64,000 bases of DNA from Lactimicrobium massiliense (GCF_900343155.1 NZ_OUNG01000001.1:62001-126000), one strand, 5' to 3'; shown: positions 18,965-28,476, counted from the first letter of the stretch. The notes: generated by a model not told the origin, from the sequence alone. Made by a program: numbers and translations.

Positions 18965-19761
18965 AACTTTTTAGACATTTTTTCCGCATCGTGCAGGCGG
19001 CTTACAGCACAGGCAACAGTGAGGTTCATGCTCTCGTTGCTGTCTGAAATGTCATAGCCAAGCAGAGTGGAAATCTTGTGAATGCGGTATTTGACGGTAT
19101 TACGGTGCAGATACAGCATGGAGGCGGTGCGCATGATATCGCAGCAGCAGTCCAGATAGTATGCACAAAGGAATATGCATGGTCTGCCATGCGGATCCAT
19201 TTTTTCCAGAAACTGTATCACACCTGTATAAATTGCAAGCAGATGCTCATTCTGCATGATCAGACGCACCATGCGGGCGAAACGGATTTTCTGCATGGTG
19301 AGATATGGTGCATGCGGATAAATGATCTGTGCATCATGGATGCAGCCTATGGAAATCTCATATAAATAGGATGGTGCTTTGGTACCCTGCAGATCCGGAC
19401 ACTCCAGCAGTATTGCATCATGATTCTTTACTTTGAGATATTGTGATAGTTCCTGAGACTTCTTTTTGATTTCCTTTTCATTGATACCGCCGATGGGATA
19501 GACCAGAAGGTCATTACCGCATAATGCAGCAGCACATCCTGGTGAAATGTCATGAATCTCATCAAGCAGTGAATGCAGGGAACTGCTATTTTTAAATGCA
19601 ATATTGTGAACAATCCAGAGTGAAGTAGATGACAGAGCAGAAAGCTGATCTGTGTCAGCCTGCATCACCATGTAGAATGTTTTTCCATTTTCCAGATCCG
19701 TGAGATTTTTTCTGATGTTGTTCAGTTGTCTGCGACCGTCACTTGAATACTGCTTTTCCAT
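18961..19761 (-). CDS. PucR/CdaR-type transcriptional regulator
   Basis: About 266 residues. The C-terminal HTH_30 domain is clear: LHRNTVKYRIHKISTLLGYD followed by a helix, as in PucR and CdaR proteins. The N-terminal 180 residues would sense a ligand; I do not recognise the domain. The ATG at 19761 has AGG only three bases upstream, so the ribosome binding site is weak and the start uncertain. Its final codons overlap the second CIRCE element of groESL, so transcription from this gene reads into the chaperone promoter. Its own targets are unknown. Confidence 0.75.
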   Translation of the reverse strand: MEKQYSSDGRRQLNNIRKNLTDLENGKTFYMVMQADTDQLSALSSTSLWIVHNIAFKNSSSLHSLLDEIHDISPGCAAALCGNDLLVYPIGGINEKEIKKKSQELSQYLKVKNHDAILLECPDLQGTKAPSYLYEISIGCIHDAQIIYPHAPYLTMQKIRFARMVRLIMQNEHLLAIYTGVIQFLEKMDPHGRPCIFLCAYYLDCCCDIMRTASMLYLHRNTVKYRIHKISTLLGYDISDSNESMNLTVACAVSRLHDAEKMSKKF

Positions 19762-19881
19762 ATGCCTAAAATTTACTGAAAATCTTAACAAAATCCCGTA
19801 ACTCTGCAAGCCCTTGCACAACTTTGGAAACATTATTTCAAGATCATCAATTCCCTGACACTTTCATGGCAGCAGTACTGG

Positions 19882-19896
19882 TATAATGAACGCGCT
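19882..19896 (+). promoter_or_regulatory. extended -10 box directly before the mannosyltransferase
   Basis: TGGTATAAT (extended -10, TATAAT at 19882-19887) ends nine bases before the ATG at 19897. There is no ribosome binding site in the gap, so the transcript would be leaderless or carry only two or three 5' bases. Confidence 0.6.
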
Positions 19897-21876
19897 ATGA
19901 AAAATTTAAGTTTACTGCTGTTTCAGGATACGGAACTGCTTCCCCTGCTGCTGTGTGCAGCGCTGATCCTGCTGGTGATCAAATTTTATTATGACAGGCA
20001 CCGGAAACCAGAGAAGAACGAAAAAGAAGAAGAGAATGACCGGGCTCTTCCCCTGCCGTTTGTGCGTGCCAGCCATCGTGTTCGCTATACCCGCAAAGAC
20101 AGAGTGATTCTTGTCACAGCCTGTGCCCTGTATGCGCTGTTTTCTTTCTGGGAGCTGGGCAGCGCAAAGTTTCCCCATACAACCTGGCAACCCCAGGCAG
20201 ATCAGCCCAATCAGTCATTCATTCTCAAGCTGAGTGAGGATACTTCGTTTGATCAGATCAATGTGATCTATGGCGAAGGTGACAACAATGCCAATCTGAG
20301 TTCTCTGCAGCTTGGCGTGGAGGGAATGACGATTGAAGGATCCAATGACCTGAACAGCTGGACAATGATTACAACGCTGGAAAAAGGGTCCATCTATGAA
20401 TATTTGACCATCGAAGGCAGCTGGAATTACCGCTATATCCGCATTACAGCAGCCAGTAAGAATCAGACTCTGACAGAGATTGCCTTCAAGAAAGCAGGTG
20501 AAGACAGCCTTCTGCCAGTGACGGTACAGGAAGATGACAACTTTTCTTCCAAATATCCGGCTTCTCTTGTCATTGATGAGCAGGATCTTGTCTCGATTCA
20601 TCCAACCTATATGCAGCAGGCATACTTTGATGAAATCTATCATCCGCGCAATGCCTGGGAGATTGCCAATGGTGAGTATATGTATGCGACAGTACATCCA
20701 CTGTTCGGCACCAATCTGATCGCTCTTTCGATCAAGCTGTTTGGCATGAATCCGCTGGCATGGCGGCTGCCAGGTGCCATCTTCGGCGTGCTGATCATTC
20801 CGATGTTCTATGCCATTCTGAAGATGCTGTTCGGTGATATCCGGCTGTGCACGCTCGGCACCATTCTTTGTGCAGCAGACTTTATGCACCTGACGACATC
20901 GAGAATTGCCACCCTGGAACCATTCAGCGTATTCTTCATTCTACTGATGTTCTACTGGATGATCCGCTGGTGTCAGACAAGCTGGTACGATACAAAATTC
21001 TCTGGTTCTTTGAAACTGCTGCTGTGGGGCGGCATCTTTATGGGTGTTGCCATTGCGACCAAGTGGACAGCATGCTATTCCGCCGTCGGCCTTGCCATCA
21101 TTCTGTTTGCCAGCTTCTTTTGCCGCTATCGTGAATATAAGAAGGCAAAACAATTTCTGAATGAAGGACAGGGAACAGATGAACAGAATCAGTTTGCAAA
21201 GAAGGTTGTTTCCACCTTTCCAAAGGCGATGCGGACAACATTCCTTTGCTGTTTCCCTTTCTATATCTTTATTCCGGTTATCATCTACTGGCTTGTCTAT
21301 CTGCCGGACCATGTCTGGCGGGATGGGTGGTCCATTGCCAATGTATGGAAACAGAACATGTACATGTACAACTACCACACAAATCTCAAGGCAACCCATC
21401 CGTATCAATCAACATGGTATATGTGGCTGGTTGATGCAAGACCGATCTGGTACTTCTCAGGTGTCAAAGCAGAAGGCATCTCCCATTCGATTTCCTGCTT
21501 CTCCAATCCGCTGTTAACCTGGGCCGGCCTGCCGGCCATCATCTATACAGCCGTTGACTTCATCCGTCATAGAGACAGACATGCCGGCATCATCCTGGCT
21601 GGCTATCTGACTGCGCTTGGTCCATGGGTGCTGTTAGTCAAAAGATGTGTCTTTGCCTATCACTTCTATCCAACCAGTTTCTTTACGATGCTTGCCATTG
21701 TTTATGCAGCCCAGGCACTGTTGAAGAAGGATGAAAAGTATCTGAAATGGATCTATGTCTTTGAAGGTGTCTATATCTTCCTGTTCCTGATGTTCCTGCC
21801 GGCGACGGCTGGCTTTGGCACAACGCAGACATACGTCAAGCTGCTGGAGTGGTTCCCGACATGGTATTTCGGGTAA
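19897..21876 (+). CDS. GT39-type protein mannosyltransferase with a discoidin-like insert
   Basis: A 659-residue PMT-like GT-C enzyme. A first membrane segment (about 13-31), a basic loop and a second segment (about 69-88) lead into an extracellular beta-rich region (about 95-200) with discoidin (F5/8 C) features, such as EGSNDLNSWT and YRYIRITA. The catalytic FDEIYH (244-249) follows, then WEIANGEYMYATVHPLFGT and the repeated membrane helices of the family. PMTs transfer mannose from a polyprenyl-phosphate donor to exported proteins or a glycan; the insert may bind a surface carbohydrate (inference). It probably forms an operon with the overlapping downstream gene. The transcript appears leaderless. 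Confidence 0.85.
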   Translation: MKNLSLLLFQDTELLPLLLCAALILLVIKFYYDRHRKPEKNEKEEENDRALPLPFVRASHRVRYTRKDRVILVTACALYALFSFWELGSAKFPHTTWQPQADQPNQSFILKLSEDTSFDQINVIYGEGDNNANLSSLQLGVEGMTIEGSNDLNSWTMITTLEKGSIYEYLTIEGSWNYRYIRITAASKNQTLTEIAFKKAGEDSLLPVTVQEDDNFSSKYPASLVIDEQDLVSIHPTYMQQAYFDEIYHPRNAWEIANGEYMYATVHPLFGTNLIALSIKLFGMNPLAWRLPGAIFGVLIIPMFYAILKMLFGDIRLCTLGTILCAADFMHLTTSRIATLEPFSVFFILLMFYWMIRWCQTSWYDTKFSGSLKLLLWGGIFMGVAIATKWTACYSAVGLAIILFASFFCRYREYKKAKQFLNEGQGTDEQNQFAKKVVSTFPKAMRTTFLCCFPFYIFIPVIIYWLVYLPDHVWRDGWSIANVWKQNMYMYNYHTNLKATHPYQSTWYMWLVDARPIWYFSGVKAEGISHSISCFSNPLLTWAGLPAIIYTAVDFIRHRDRHAGIILAGYLTALGPWVLLVKRCVFAYHFYPTSFFTMLAIVYAAQALLKKDEKYLKWIYVFEGVYIFLFLMFLPATAGFGTTQTYVKLLEWFPTWYFG

Positions 21877-23561
21877 AACATCCAAAATGTGCGTTTCTGG
21901 GCGCATCCATTCTTTTCGCCCTGCTGTTCTGCATTCCCTATCTTGGCAAGGATCTTCTGCCAATCGAGCATGATACCTTCTTTCATGTGGCAAGAATTCA
22001 GGCAATGGCAGATGCCATCGGCCACAAGGATTTCCTGCCCGCTGTCTTTTCCTTGCAGAACAATGGCTATGGCTATGCCAGTCCCTTGTTCTACAACAAT
22101 CTGTTTCTGATCCCTTCTGCCCTGCTGGTACGGATTGGCATGCCTGTTGCCAACAGCTATAAGCTGCTGATTCTGGTGGAGACAGTACTGGCCTGCTATG
22201 CCATGATGGTGCTTGTATACCGCATCAGTCAAAAACAGAGCGCTGCCATACTGGCAGGATGTGCCTATGTCTTTGCCAACTATCATGTGACGGATGTCTA
22301 TGTGCGTGGTGCTTTAGGTGAAGTACAGGCTCTGATTTTTCTGCCCATCATGATTGAAGGTGTGTATATCATCCTGGTGGAACACAGCAGAAGATGGTAC
22401 ATGCTGGCGGCAGGACTTGCCTGTTTACTGCTGAGCCACAACCTGACATTCCTGATGGGCTGTATCCTGCTTGTGATCCTGTGTCTGATCTATGTCAAAA
22501 CACTGACAAAAGAACAGATCATTGCTTTGGTCAAAAGTGTATTGGCAGCCTTCCTGATGACCGTGTTCTTTTCCCTGCCGATGCTGCAGCAATTGCACAG
22601 CAATACATTCTATCTTGATTATTATGGCAGCAGCAGTGATCTTGGTACAGGTTCACTTGGCTTATGGAAATACTTCGCTGAAAAGACGGTCTTTGGCTAT
22701 TCTGACAACAGTCTGCCCCGCAGTCAGCAGATGGTTCTCAACGTCGGGTATTTCCTGACCTTTGCACCATTGCTCTGGCTTGCCGTTAAAAAGGAGAAAA
22801 ACAATACCAGCCGCTTTGTCACCTCGCTGCTAGTGATTGGCTATATTGCGATTGTGCTGCCATGTTCTCTGATTCCATGGGATGATCTGGATGCATTGCG
22901 CATCATGCAGTTTCCATGGCGTCTGCTTGAGATCGGCCTTGTGTGTCTGAGTGTGCCGGCAGGCATCGGATTTGCGTCACTGCTTCAAAGAAAAACAATA
23001 CAGGCAATCGCGGTTGTGGTGCTTTGCCTGGAGGGTATCTATCATGTCACGCCTGTGTTTACGCGCACCTTCGGTCTGACCAGCGAAACGACCTGGCAGG
23101 ATATCTCGGATGGAAAGCTGTGCGATCCATACTATTCGGCAACATACAAACGGGTGGAGCTTGCCGGCGGTGACTATCTTCCCCTGCCATCGCCTGATTA
23201 TCGGACATTAAAGCAGGCCATCATGGATGAAAGTCTGCAGCCGCTGGATATTTCATTTGAGAAAGATTACAGTACTCTTTCCTTCACGCTGACTGACAGC
23301 AATGCAAACCAGACAATTGTGCTGCCATTGACTTGGTATCTTGGCTATCATCTGTATCGCATTGACAATGGCATCAGAACTGAAATCAAGATTACGCCCA
23401 CCGACAACGGGCTGGTCAGTTTCAAGGCAGATCAGACAGGCAGTTATGTTTGTGTCTATCAAAGCACAACGCTGCGGAATATCTGCATTGGGTTTTCACT
23501 GGCTGCATTGGCTGCTGTGATCATTTGCTGGTGGAAAGACAGAAAGATACAGAAGGCATAA
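21861..23561 (+). CDS. PTPS-related polytopic membrane protein
   Basis: A 566-residue membrane protein with about 11 helices and a C-terminal extracellular beta-rich region (about residues 400-530) before the last helix and a basic tail. The N-terminal part, with EHDTFFHVARI soon after the first helix, resembles the membrane domain named 6-pyruvoyl-tetrahydropterin synthase-related (PF10131) and YfhO-like GT-C enzymes; DTFFHVAR is in the place where GT-C enzymes keep catalytic acids. The ATG at 21861 overlaps the mannosyltransferase by 16 bases, with GGAG about 12 bases upstream; a GTG at 21849 is an alternative. A role in surface-glycan transfer is inferred from the neighbour. Confidence 0.72.
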   Translation: MVFRVKHPKCAFLGASILFALLFCIPYLGKDLLPIEHDTFFHVARIQAMADAIGHKDFLPAVFSLQNNGYGYASPLFYNNLFLIPSALLVRIGMPVANSYKLLILVETVLACYAMMVLVYRISQKQSAAILAGCAYVFANYHVTDVYVRGALGEVQALIFLPIMIEGVYIILVEHSRRWYMLAAGLACLLLSHNLTFLMGCILLVILCLIYVKTLTKEQIIALVKSVLAAFLMTVFFSLPMLQQLHSNTFYLDYYGSSSDLGTGSLGLWKYFAEKTVFGYSDNSLPRSQQMVLNVGYFLTFAPLLWLAVKKEKNNTSRFVTSLLVIGYIAIVLPCSLIPWDDLDALRIMQFPWRLLEIGLVCLSVPAGIGFASLLQRKTIQAIAVVVLCLEGIYHVTPVFTRTFGLTSETTWQDISDGKLCDPYYSATYKRVELAGGDYLPLPSPDYRTLKQAIMDESLQPLDISFEKDYSTLSFTLTDSNANQTIVLPLTWYLGYHLYRIDNGIRTEIKITPTDNGLVSFKADQTGSYVCVYQSTTLRNICIGFSLAALAAVIICWWKDRKIQKA

Positions 23562-23591
23562 CACGATTGACAATCAGCAGTCATATGAAAG

Positions 23592-23614
23592 AGACAGGAA
23601 AACCTGTCTTTTTT
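23592..23614 (+). terminator. terminator after the PTPS-related gene
   Basis: AGACAGG (23592-23598) pairs with CCTGTCT (23603-23609), followed by T to 23614. Confidence 0.88.
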
Positions 23615-23623
23615 GATTGGTGC

Positions 23624-23654
23624 AAAAAAAGGATGCCTCCGCTTGGAAACATCC
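23624..23654 (-). terminator. terminator of pheST
   Basis: On the minus strand GGATG (23650-23654) pairs with CATCC (23631-23635) and is followed by seven T. The stem is short but the T-run is strong. Confidence 0.65.
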
Positions 23655-23677
23655 TCATTGTGATCAGCTGAATGAGA

Positions 23678-26074
23678 TCAGGATCTTAACTGGGCACCGA
23701 GCTTTTCAGCAAACTGCTGCAGAATGCGCGCATGCACCGGTGCGATATCTTCTTCTCTCAATGTTCGATCATCTGCCTGGTAGACAATATGCAGGGCAAC
23801 GCTCTTCTTGCCTGCCTCGACATGTTCCCCTTCATAAACATCGAAGATTTCTGCACTCTTTGCAATCTTATGAGAGTTGCGGGAAACGATGTTCAGAATA
23901 TCGCGGGCAGTGATATCCTTGTCAACAATCAGAGCGATATCTCTGGTGACACCCGGATAGCGCTGGATCGGATTGAAACGCAGACGGCCCGGCTTGCAGG
24001 TCAGGATCGGATTCAGATCAAGTTCTGCGTAGTAGACACGGCCAAGGTCAAACTTACCGGCATATTCCGGATGCACTTCACCAAAGACACCGAGGAATTT
24101 GCCATCCAGGGCAATTTCAGCAGAGCGGTATGGATGGAAGTGAACCGTATCATACTTGTTCTCACTGATGCGCACTCTGGCAGCTGCGAAGCCATTGCGC
24201 TCCAGCCATGTCATCAGAATACCCTTTAGTGTATAAAAGGATACCGGCTGTTCCTGCCTGTGCAGCTTGTCATTCCGCAGCATGCCATCCAGCACAATCG
24301 CAAGTCGTTCCTGCTCTTTGTCTTTGGCATAGACTTTGGAAAGCTCATAGAAGTTGTTGTCTTTGGAACCATGTGCTTCATTGTACTGCACGCATTCCAG
24401 CACGGAATTCATCAGACCGGTACGGATGTGGGTGCGTGCTTCACTCATCGGCATGGAAAGTGCAATCGGCTCACCTGCCGCAAAGAACGTATCATCTGTA
24501 TATGCTTTGGAAACTAGCGTATAGGTGACAATCTCATGCAGGTTGAAGCCGCTGAGAATATCACGGATCTGTCTTCTTGCCTTCTGTACTGGTGATAGCA
24601 TGCCTACGGTCGGTGCCATCTGCGGCAGTGTGCTTGGCAGATCATCATAGCCAAGCAGACGGATGACTTCTTCATCCACATCTGCCTGCCCCTCCATGTC
24701 TGTTCTGTAGGAAGGAATGTGGCAGACAACAGAGGTGCCATTGACTTCCGGCTTGAAATCCAGGCGTTCCAGAACATCTGTCACCTGATTCATTGTGTAG
24801 GATGTACCAAGCAGACCGTTGCAGTGTTCCAGCGTTTCCGTAATGACCTTTTCCTTGTAATGATCATCGCCGCACACAACAGTCTTTTCAAAGCCGGACG
24901 CATCGGCATATCTTGTCAACAGGTCGACGCAGCGATCCATTGCCTTGCCGGCAGCCAGGGGGTCAATTTCCTTGGTGAAGCGCTGGGCTGCCTCTGTCAG
25001 CAGATTCAGGCGGATGCTTGTATGGCGGATCGCAACGGGATCAAAGTGAGCAGCTTCAATAAAGATCGCATCTGTATCATCATCGATCATGCTTTCTTCA
25101 CCGCCCATGATACCGGCAATACCGGTAGGTTCCCCATTGGTTGTAATCAGAACATCACTGTCTTCAATATGGAATATGTTGCCATCCAGAGCCGTCATAT
25201 CCATGGTCATGCCGTCTTTGACCGTGATCTCTCTTGCCGGCAGACGGGACAGATTGTAGAAGTGCAGCGGCTGGCCGGTTTCCAGCATGACGAAGTTGGA
25301 GATATCAACGACGTTGTTAATGGAATTCATGCCATAGGCCTGCAGATACTGCTTCATCCAGGCAGGGCTTGGTCCTACCTTGACATGGTTGACAACCTTG
25401 CCATAGTAAACCGGGCATTTCTTTGTTTCACTGCGGACAACAAAGCTGCTGTCTGCGCCGCCATCGGCCATGCCTCTGACATCCGGCCACTTTGCCTTTC
25501 TGCCAAGAATGGCAGCGGCTTCCTTGGCCATGTTCCACATGGCCGAGCAGTCAGCTCTGTTTGGTGTCAGGGAGACATCCAGAATCGTATCGTCCAGGCC
25601 AAGATAGCCAAGTACATTGGTTTCACCAACCGGTGCATCGGCTGGAAGTTCTTCGATGCCGGAGAGCTGCTTTTCATTCAGCAGTTTCTTACTGACACCG
25701 AGTTCATACAGTGCACACAGCATGCCGTTGGATGGATAGCCATGCAGAGGCTTAGCTTCAATCGTGCCGCCGGGCAGTTTTGCCCCAGGCAGTGCTGCAA
25801 TGACCTTAAGTCCCTTGCGGCAGTTTGGAGCACCGCAGACAATATGGACAAGCTTGTCTTCCCCTTCGCCTACCTTTGTGACAGTATCATGCAGGTGGGT
25901 GCCGGGAATATCCTGGCAGGAAACGACCTCGCCAATGACCAGATTTGTTGCCTGGGCCATGGGTTCAATGCCTTCTACTTCCAGACCGGCTGATGTCAGA
26001 CGTGTCGCAAGTTCTTCTGGTGAAATGCCATCCAGATCTACATATTCCTGCAGCCATTTATAACTTAATCTCAT
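23678..26074 (-). CDS. pheT: phenylalanine-tRNA ligase beta subunit
   Basis: A 798-residue PheT of the usual bacterial length. It begins with the tRNA-binding RLSYKWLQEYVDLDG, has the EMAP-like domain (QATNLVIGEVVSCQDIPGTH), the B3/B4 editing region and the B5 and FDX-ACB domains at the C-terminus (RYPGVTRDIALIVD, then ARILQQFAEKLGAQLR). With PheS it forms the alpha2-beta2 enzyme that charges tRNA-Phe. It lies 15 bases after pheS and is covered by the same T-box. Confidence 0.96.
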   Translation of the reverse strand: MRLSYKWLQEYVDLDGISPEELATRLTSAGLEVEGIEPMAQATNLVIGEVVSCQDIPGTHLHDTVTKVGEGEDKLVHIVCGAPNCRKGLKVIAALPGAKLPGGTIEAKPLHGYPSNGMLCALYELGVSKKLLNEKQLSGIEELPADAPVGETNVLGYLGLDDTILDVSLTPNRADCSAMWNMAKEAAAILGRKAKWPDVRGMADGGADSSFVVRSETKKCPVYYGKVVNHVKVGPSPAWMKQYLQAYGMNSINNVVDISNFVMLETGQPLHFYNLSRLPAREITVKDGMTMDMTALDGNIFHIEDSDVLITTNGEPTGIAGIMGGEESMIDDDTDAIFIEAAHFDPVAIRHTSIRLNLLTEAAQRFTKEIDPLAAGKAMDRCVDLLTRYADASGFEKTVVCGDDHYKEKVITETLEHCNGLLGTSYTMNQVTDVLERLDFKPEVNGTSVVCHIPSYRTDMEGQADVDEEVIRLLGYDDLPSTLPQMAPTVGMLSPVQKARRQIRDILSGFNLHEIVTYTLVSKAYTDDTFFAAGEPIALSMPMSEARTHIRTGLMNSVLECVQYNEAHGSKDNNFYELSKVYAKDKEQERLAIVLDGMLRNDKLHRQEQPVSFYTLKGILMTWLERNGFAAARVRISENKYDTVHFHPYRSAEIALDGKFLGVFGEVHPEYAGKFDLGRVYYAELDLNPILTCKPGRLRFNPIQRYPGVTRDIALIVDKDITARDILNIVSRNSHKIAKSAEIFDVYEGEHVEAGKKSVALHIVYQADDRTLREEDIAPVHARILQQFAEKLGAQLRS

Positions 26075-26089
26075 GATCTTTTCTCTCCT

Positions 26090-27124
26090 TTAGTCAAACC
26101 GGTCAAAATTCTTCAGGAAGCGGACATCGTTGGTGTAGAAGTTGCGGATATCATCAATGCCATATTTGAGCATGGCAACACGCTCCAGGCCGACGCCAAA
26201 GGCAAAGCCGGAGCACTTCTTTGGATCAAAGCCGTTCATTTCCAATACATGCGGATGAACCATGCCAGCGCCAAGAATTTCAATCCAGCCGGAGCCTTTG
26301 CATACCGAGCATCCCTTGCCGTTGCAGAACGGGCAGGAAACATCGACTTCTACAGATGGCTCTGTGAATGGGAAGTAAGACGGACGGAAACGGACCTTGC
26401 GGCCATTGCCGAACATGGCATTGGCCATGTATTCCAGTGTGCCCTTGAGGTCTGCCAGAGTGATATGGTCACCGACAACAAGTCCTTCACACTGCATGAA
26501 CTGGTGGGAATGGGTCGCATCGTCATCGTCGCGGCGGTATACCTTGCCCGGGCAGATCAGTTTGATGGGAAGCTGGCCATGGGCTTTTTCCAGCTCACGC
26601 ATCTGAATGGCCGTCGTATGTGTGCGCAGCAGTGTATTAGGATCAATGTAGAACGTATCCTGCATGTCTCTGGCCGGATGGTCCTTCGGCAGGTTGGCAA
26701 GCTCAAAATTGTAGTAGTCCTGCTCTACTTCCGGACCTTCCGCAACCTTATAGCCCATGCCAATGAACAGATCTTCCAGTTCCTGCTGGATCATCATCAG
26801 CGGATGAACCGTGCCGCGTTCCATGTCTTCGCCAGCCAGCGTGATATCAATCTTTTCGGCTTTCAGACGTTTCGCCACAGCTTCTTTCTGCACTTGTTCC
26901 ATGCGGGCACCCAGGGCATCGGTAATTTCTTTCTTGACCTGGTTGACCTGCTGGCCAAATGCCGGTTTTTCTTCTCTTGGCAGTGTCTTCATGACCGCCA
27001 TCAGCTGCTGCACAGATCCCTTTTTGCCAAGATAGCTGACTCTCAGCTGCTGCAGGGTATCAAGATCACCGGCCTCTGCAATCTTCTGCAGGGCTTCTTC
27101 TTTGACGCTTTGAATCTCTTCCAT
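26090..27124 (-). CDS. pheS: phenylalanine-tRNA ligase alpha subunit
   Basis: A 344-residue PheS. The N-terminal coiled coil (about 1-90) is followed by the class II catalytic core with [11 protein letters not shown], the motif 2 region [16 protein letters not shown] and motif 3 [27 protein letters not shown] stretch lies in the core, a zinc-ribbon-like insert seen in many PheS proteins. The ATG at 27124 has AGGAGGAAGT upstream; the longer open frame is the T-box leader read through. First gene of pheS-pheT, preceded by a T-box riboswitch. Confidence 0.96.
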   Translation of the reverse strand: MEEIQSVKEEALQKIAEAGDLDTLQQLRVSYLGKKGSVQQLMAVMKTLPREEKPAFGQQVNQVKKEITDALGARMEQVQKEAVAKRLKAEKIDITLAGEDMERGTVHPLMMIQQELEDLFIGMGYKVAEGPEVEQDYYNFELANLPKDHPARDMQDTFYIDPNTLLRTHTTAIQMRELEKAHGQLPIKLICPGKVYRRDDDDATHSHQFMQCEGLVVGDHITLADLKGTLEYMANAMFGNGRKVRFRPSYFPFTEPSVEVDVSCPFCNGKGCSVCKGSGWIEILGAGMVHPHVLEMNGFDPKKCSGFAFGVGLERVAMLKYGIDDIRNFYTNDVRFLKNFDRFD

Positions 27125-27140
27125 ACTTCCTCCTGAACAA

Positions 27141-27365
27141 TAAAAAAGCGTTCCTGTTACAGGAACGCTGATCACGCGGTACCATCCTGATTCGCACTTG
27201 CGTGCGCACCTCAATTTGCCTGTAACGGAGACAGCCGGGGAGGATTAATCCCGCTGGAAAAGTGAATTCACTGATCAGGAAAGCAGGATCTTTACAGCCG
27301 CGGGACCCCTCTCTTTTGTTTTCCTTCTGCATCAGCTACTGGTCTTTTCTTTATCGCTTTACGGA
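27141..27365 (-). promoter_or_regulatory. T-box riboswitch of pheST
   Basis: The minus strand carries the T-box antiterminator core GATGGTACCGCG (27175-27186) followed by a terminator: AGCGTTCCTG (27160-27169) with CAGGAACGCT (27147-27156) and six T. Upstream is a stem I region with an AGTA motif and the palindrome AGTGAATTCACT (27261-27272), in which TTC (27264-27266) is the likely Phe specifier codon. Uncharged tRNA-Phe would open the downstream genes. Confidence 0.9.
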
Positions 27366-27369
27366 TGCA

Positions 27370-27398
27370 ATTATAGCATCATGCCTGCAATGTCACAA
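27370..27398 (-). promoter_or_regulatory. promoter of the T-box/pheST operon
   Basis: TTGTGA (27393-27398), 17 bases, TATAAT (27370-27375) with an extended -10 TG. The T-box starts directly downstream. Confidence 0.75.
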
Positions 27399-27405
27399 AG
27401 AGAAC

Positions 27406-28140
27406 TTACCACTGGTTGCGGTATTCATTCACTCTGGCATCATCCAGAGCCTGATACAGAGCATCCAGATCATCCTGGGCAGCCGCCGCTGCATCGCCAA
27501 GCATATCGACTGTACCATGGTCCACCACAATGCCGCCCTTTCTTGGCACACAGACAACCGGCTGGCCATAGTCTTCCAGACCTCTGATAATGGCATAGAG
27601 ATGTCTTGAATCCTGATCATAGTCCATATCTGCCATAAAGCCATGAACAAGGCCAAGACCATCGCCATAGCCGAATTCATGATCCAGATCCGGGATGATC
27701 GGATAGCGTTCCAGCTGAATCAGTGCTCCTGCCTGGCTTCCCATGATCACACCAGGAAACTGTCGCAAAGCATCATCCAGGCCTAAATCCACCAGGCTGT
27801 TCATCATCAGTTCCGGATGGCGTCCAGCCAGATACACAATGTCCACATCCTGCAGTTTCTCGTGGGCACGGTCCCGGTCTTCTTCATAGTAATCAAAGAA
27901 GTGAATCTGCTCATCCGGAATCCCATAGGCATGGAATGGTCTTGCCAGGCGGTAATAGGCATTGATCTCTTCACCGGGCTCCTGATATCTTTCACGCCAG
28001 GCATCTTCATCACTGGCCCAGCCTTCCTGATAGGACAGCGGCATCAGCAGCACCCTGCTTTGTGGATTGATATAGCTGGTTAATGTTGGTGAAGCCCAGT
28101 CTTCATCAAAATTTTCTGTATTTAAAAGAATGTTGGTCAT
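27406..28140 (-). CDS. peptidase S51 (PepE)-like protein with a replaced nucleophile
   Basis: About 244 residues with the PepE/cyanophycinase fold pattern: strand VDIVYLAG, then RHPELMMNSL and FPGVIMGSQAGALIQ. In the family the nucleophile elbow reads GxSAG; here it reads GSQAG, so glutamine stands where serine is expected, and the usual GG before the asparagine is altered too (AGRHPE). The fold seems kept but aspartyl-dipeptidase activity is doubtful. The start is unclear: AAAAGGAG is ten bases before the ATG at 28140 but only two before the ATG at 28149. It diverges from acyP and is followed by the pheST promoter. Confidence 0.7.
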   Translation of the reverse strand: MTNILLNTENFDEDWASPTLTSYINPQSRVLLMPLSYQEGWASDEDAWRERYQEPGEEINAYYRLARPFHAYGIPDEQIHFFDYYEEDRDRAHEKLQDVDIVYLAGRHPELMMNSLVDLGLDDALRQFPGVIMGSQAGALIQLERYPIIPDLDHEFGYGDGLGLVHGFMADMDYDQDSRHLYAIIRGLEDYGQPVVCVPRKGGIVVDHGTVDMLGDAAAAAQDDLDALYQALDDARVNEYRNQW

Positions 28141-28188
28141 GTTATGCATCACTCCTTTTATCTATAATGTAAGCAAGAGGTAAATCAT

Positions 28189-28476
28189 ATGATCAAACGA
28201 TTTCATGTGTTTGTGGAAGGACGCGTTCAGGGCGTCGGCTTCCGTGGCTTCTGCATGATGCAGGCACAGCAGCGCGGTCTGACTGGCAGCGTCACCAACC
28301 TGCCCAACGGCCTGGTGGAAATCTTTGTCCAGGGTGAGCAGGACAGAATTGACAGCTTCCTGGAAGCGGTGCAGGCTGGCAATCAGTTTATCCGGGTGGA
28401 TGATATGAGCATCAAGGAAGTGCCGGCTGTCCCGGGTGAGAAACGGTTTGGCTACGGGATGGGCCAGTATTTTTAA
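28189..28476 (+). CDS. acyP: acylphosphatase
   Basis: A 95-residue acylphosphatase of normal length. The catalytic loop VEGRVQGVGFRGFC contains the conserved arginine, and the second conserved residue is N in SVTNLPNG. It hydrolyses carboxyl-phosphate mixed anhydrides such as acetyl-phosphate or 1,3-bisphosphoglycerate. A -10-like TATAAT and AAGAGGT precede the ATG. Its stop codon overlaps the stop of the convergent TrmH gene, leaving no room for a terminator between them. Confidence 0.93.
   Translation: MIKRFHVFVEGRVQGVGFRGFCMMQAQQRGLTGSVTNLPNGLVEIFVQGEQDRIDSFLEAVQAGNQFIRVDDMSIKEVPAVPGEKRFGYGMGQYF

Noticed and set aside
24719-25993. A 424-codon plus-strand frame antisense to pheT
   Set aside because: It shadows the real pheT frame, as is common in GC-balanced genes; composition and lack of ribosome binding site speak against coding.
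27175-27365. Region upstream of pheS as a coding extension of PheS
   Set aside because: It matches T-box features (antiterminator core and terminator), and the pheS start with AGGAGGAAGT at 27124 is strong.
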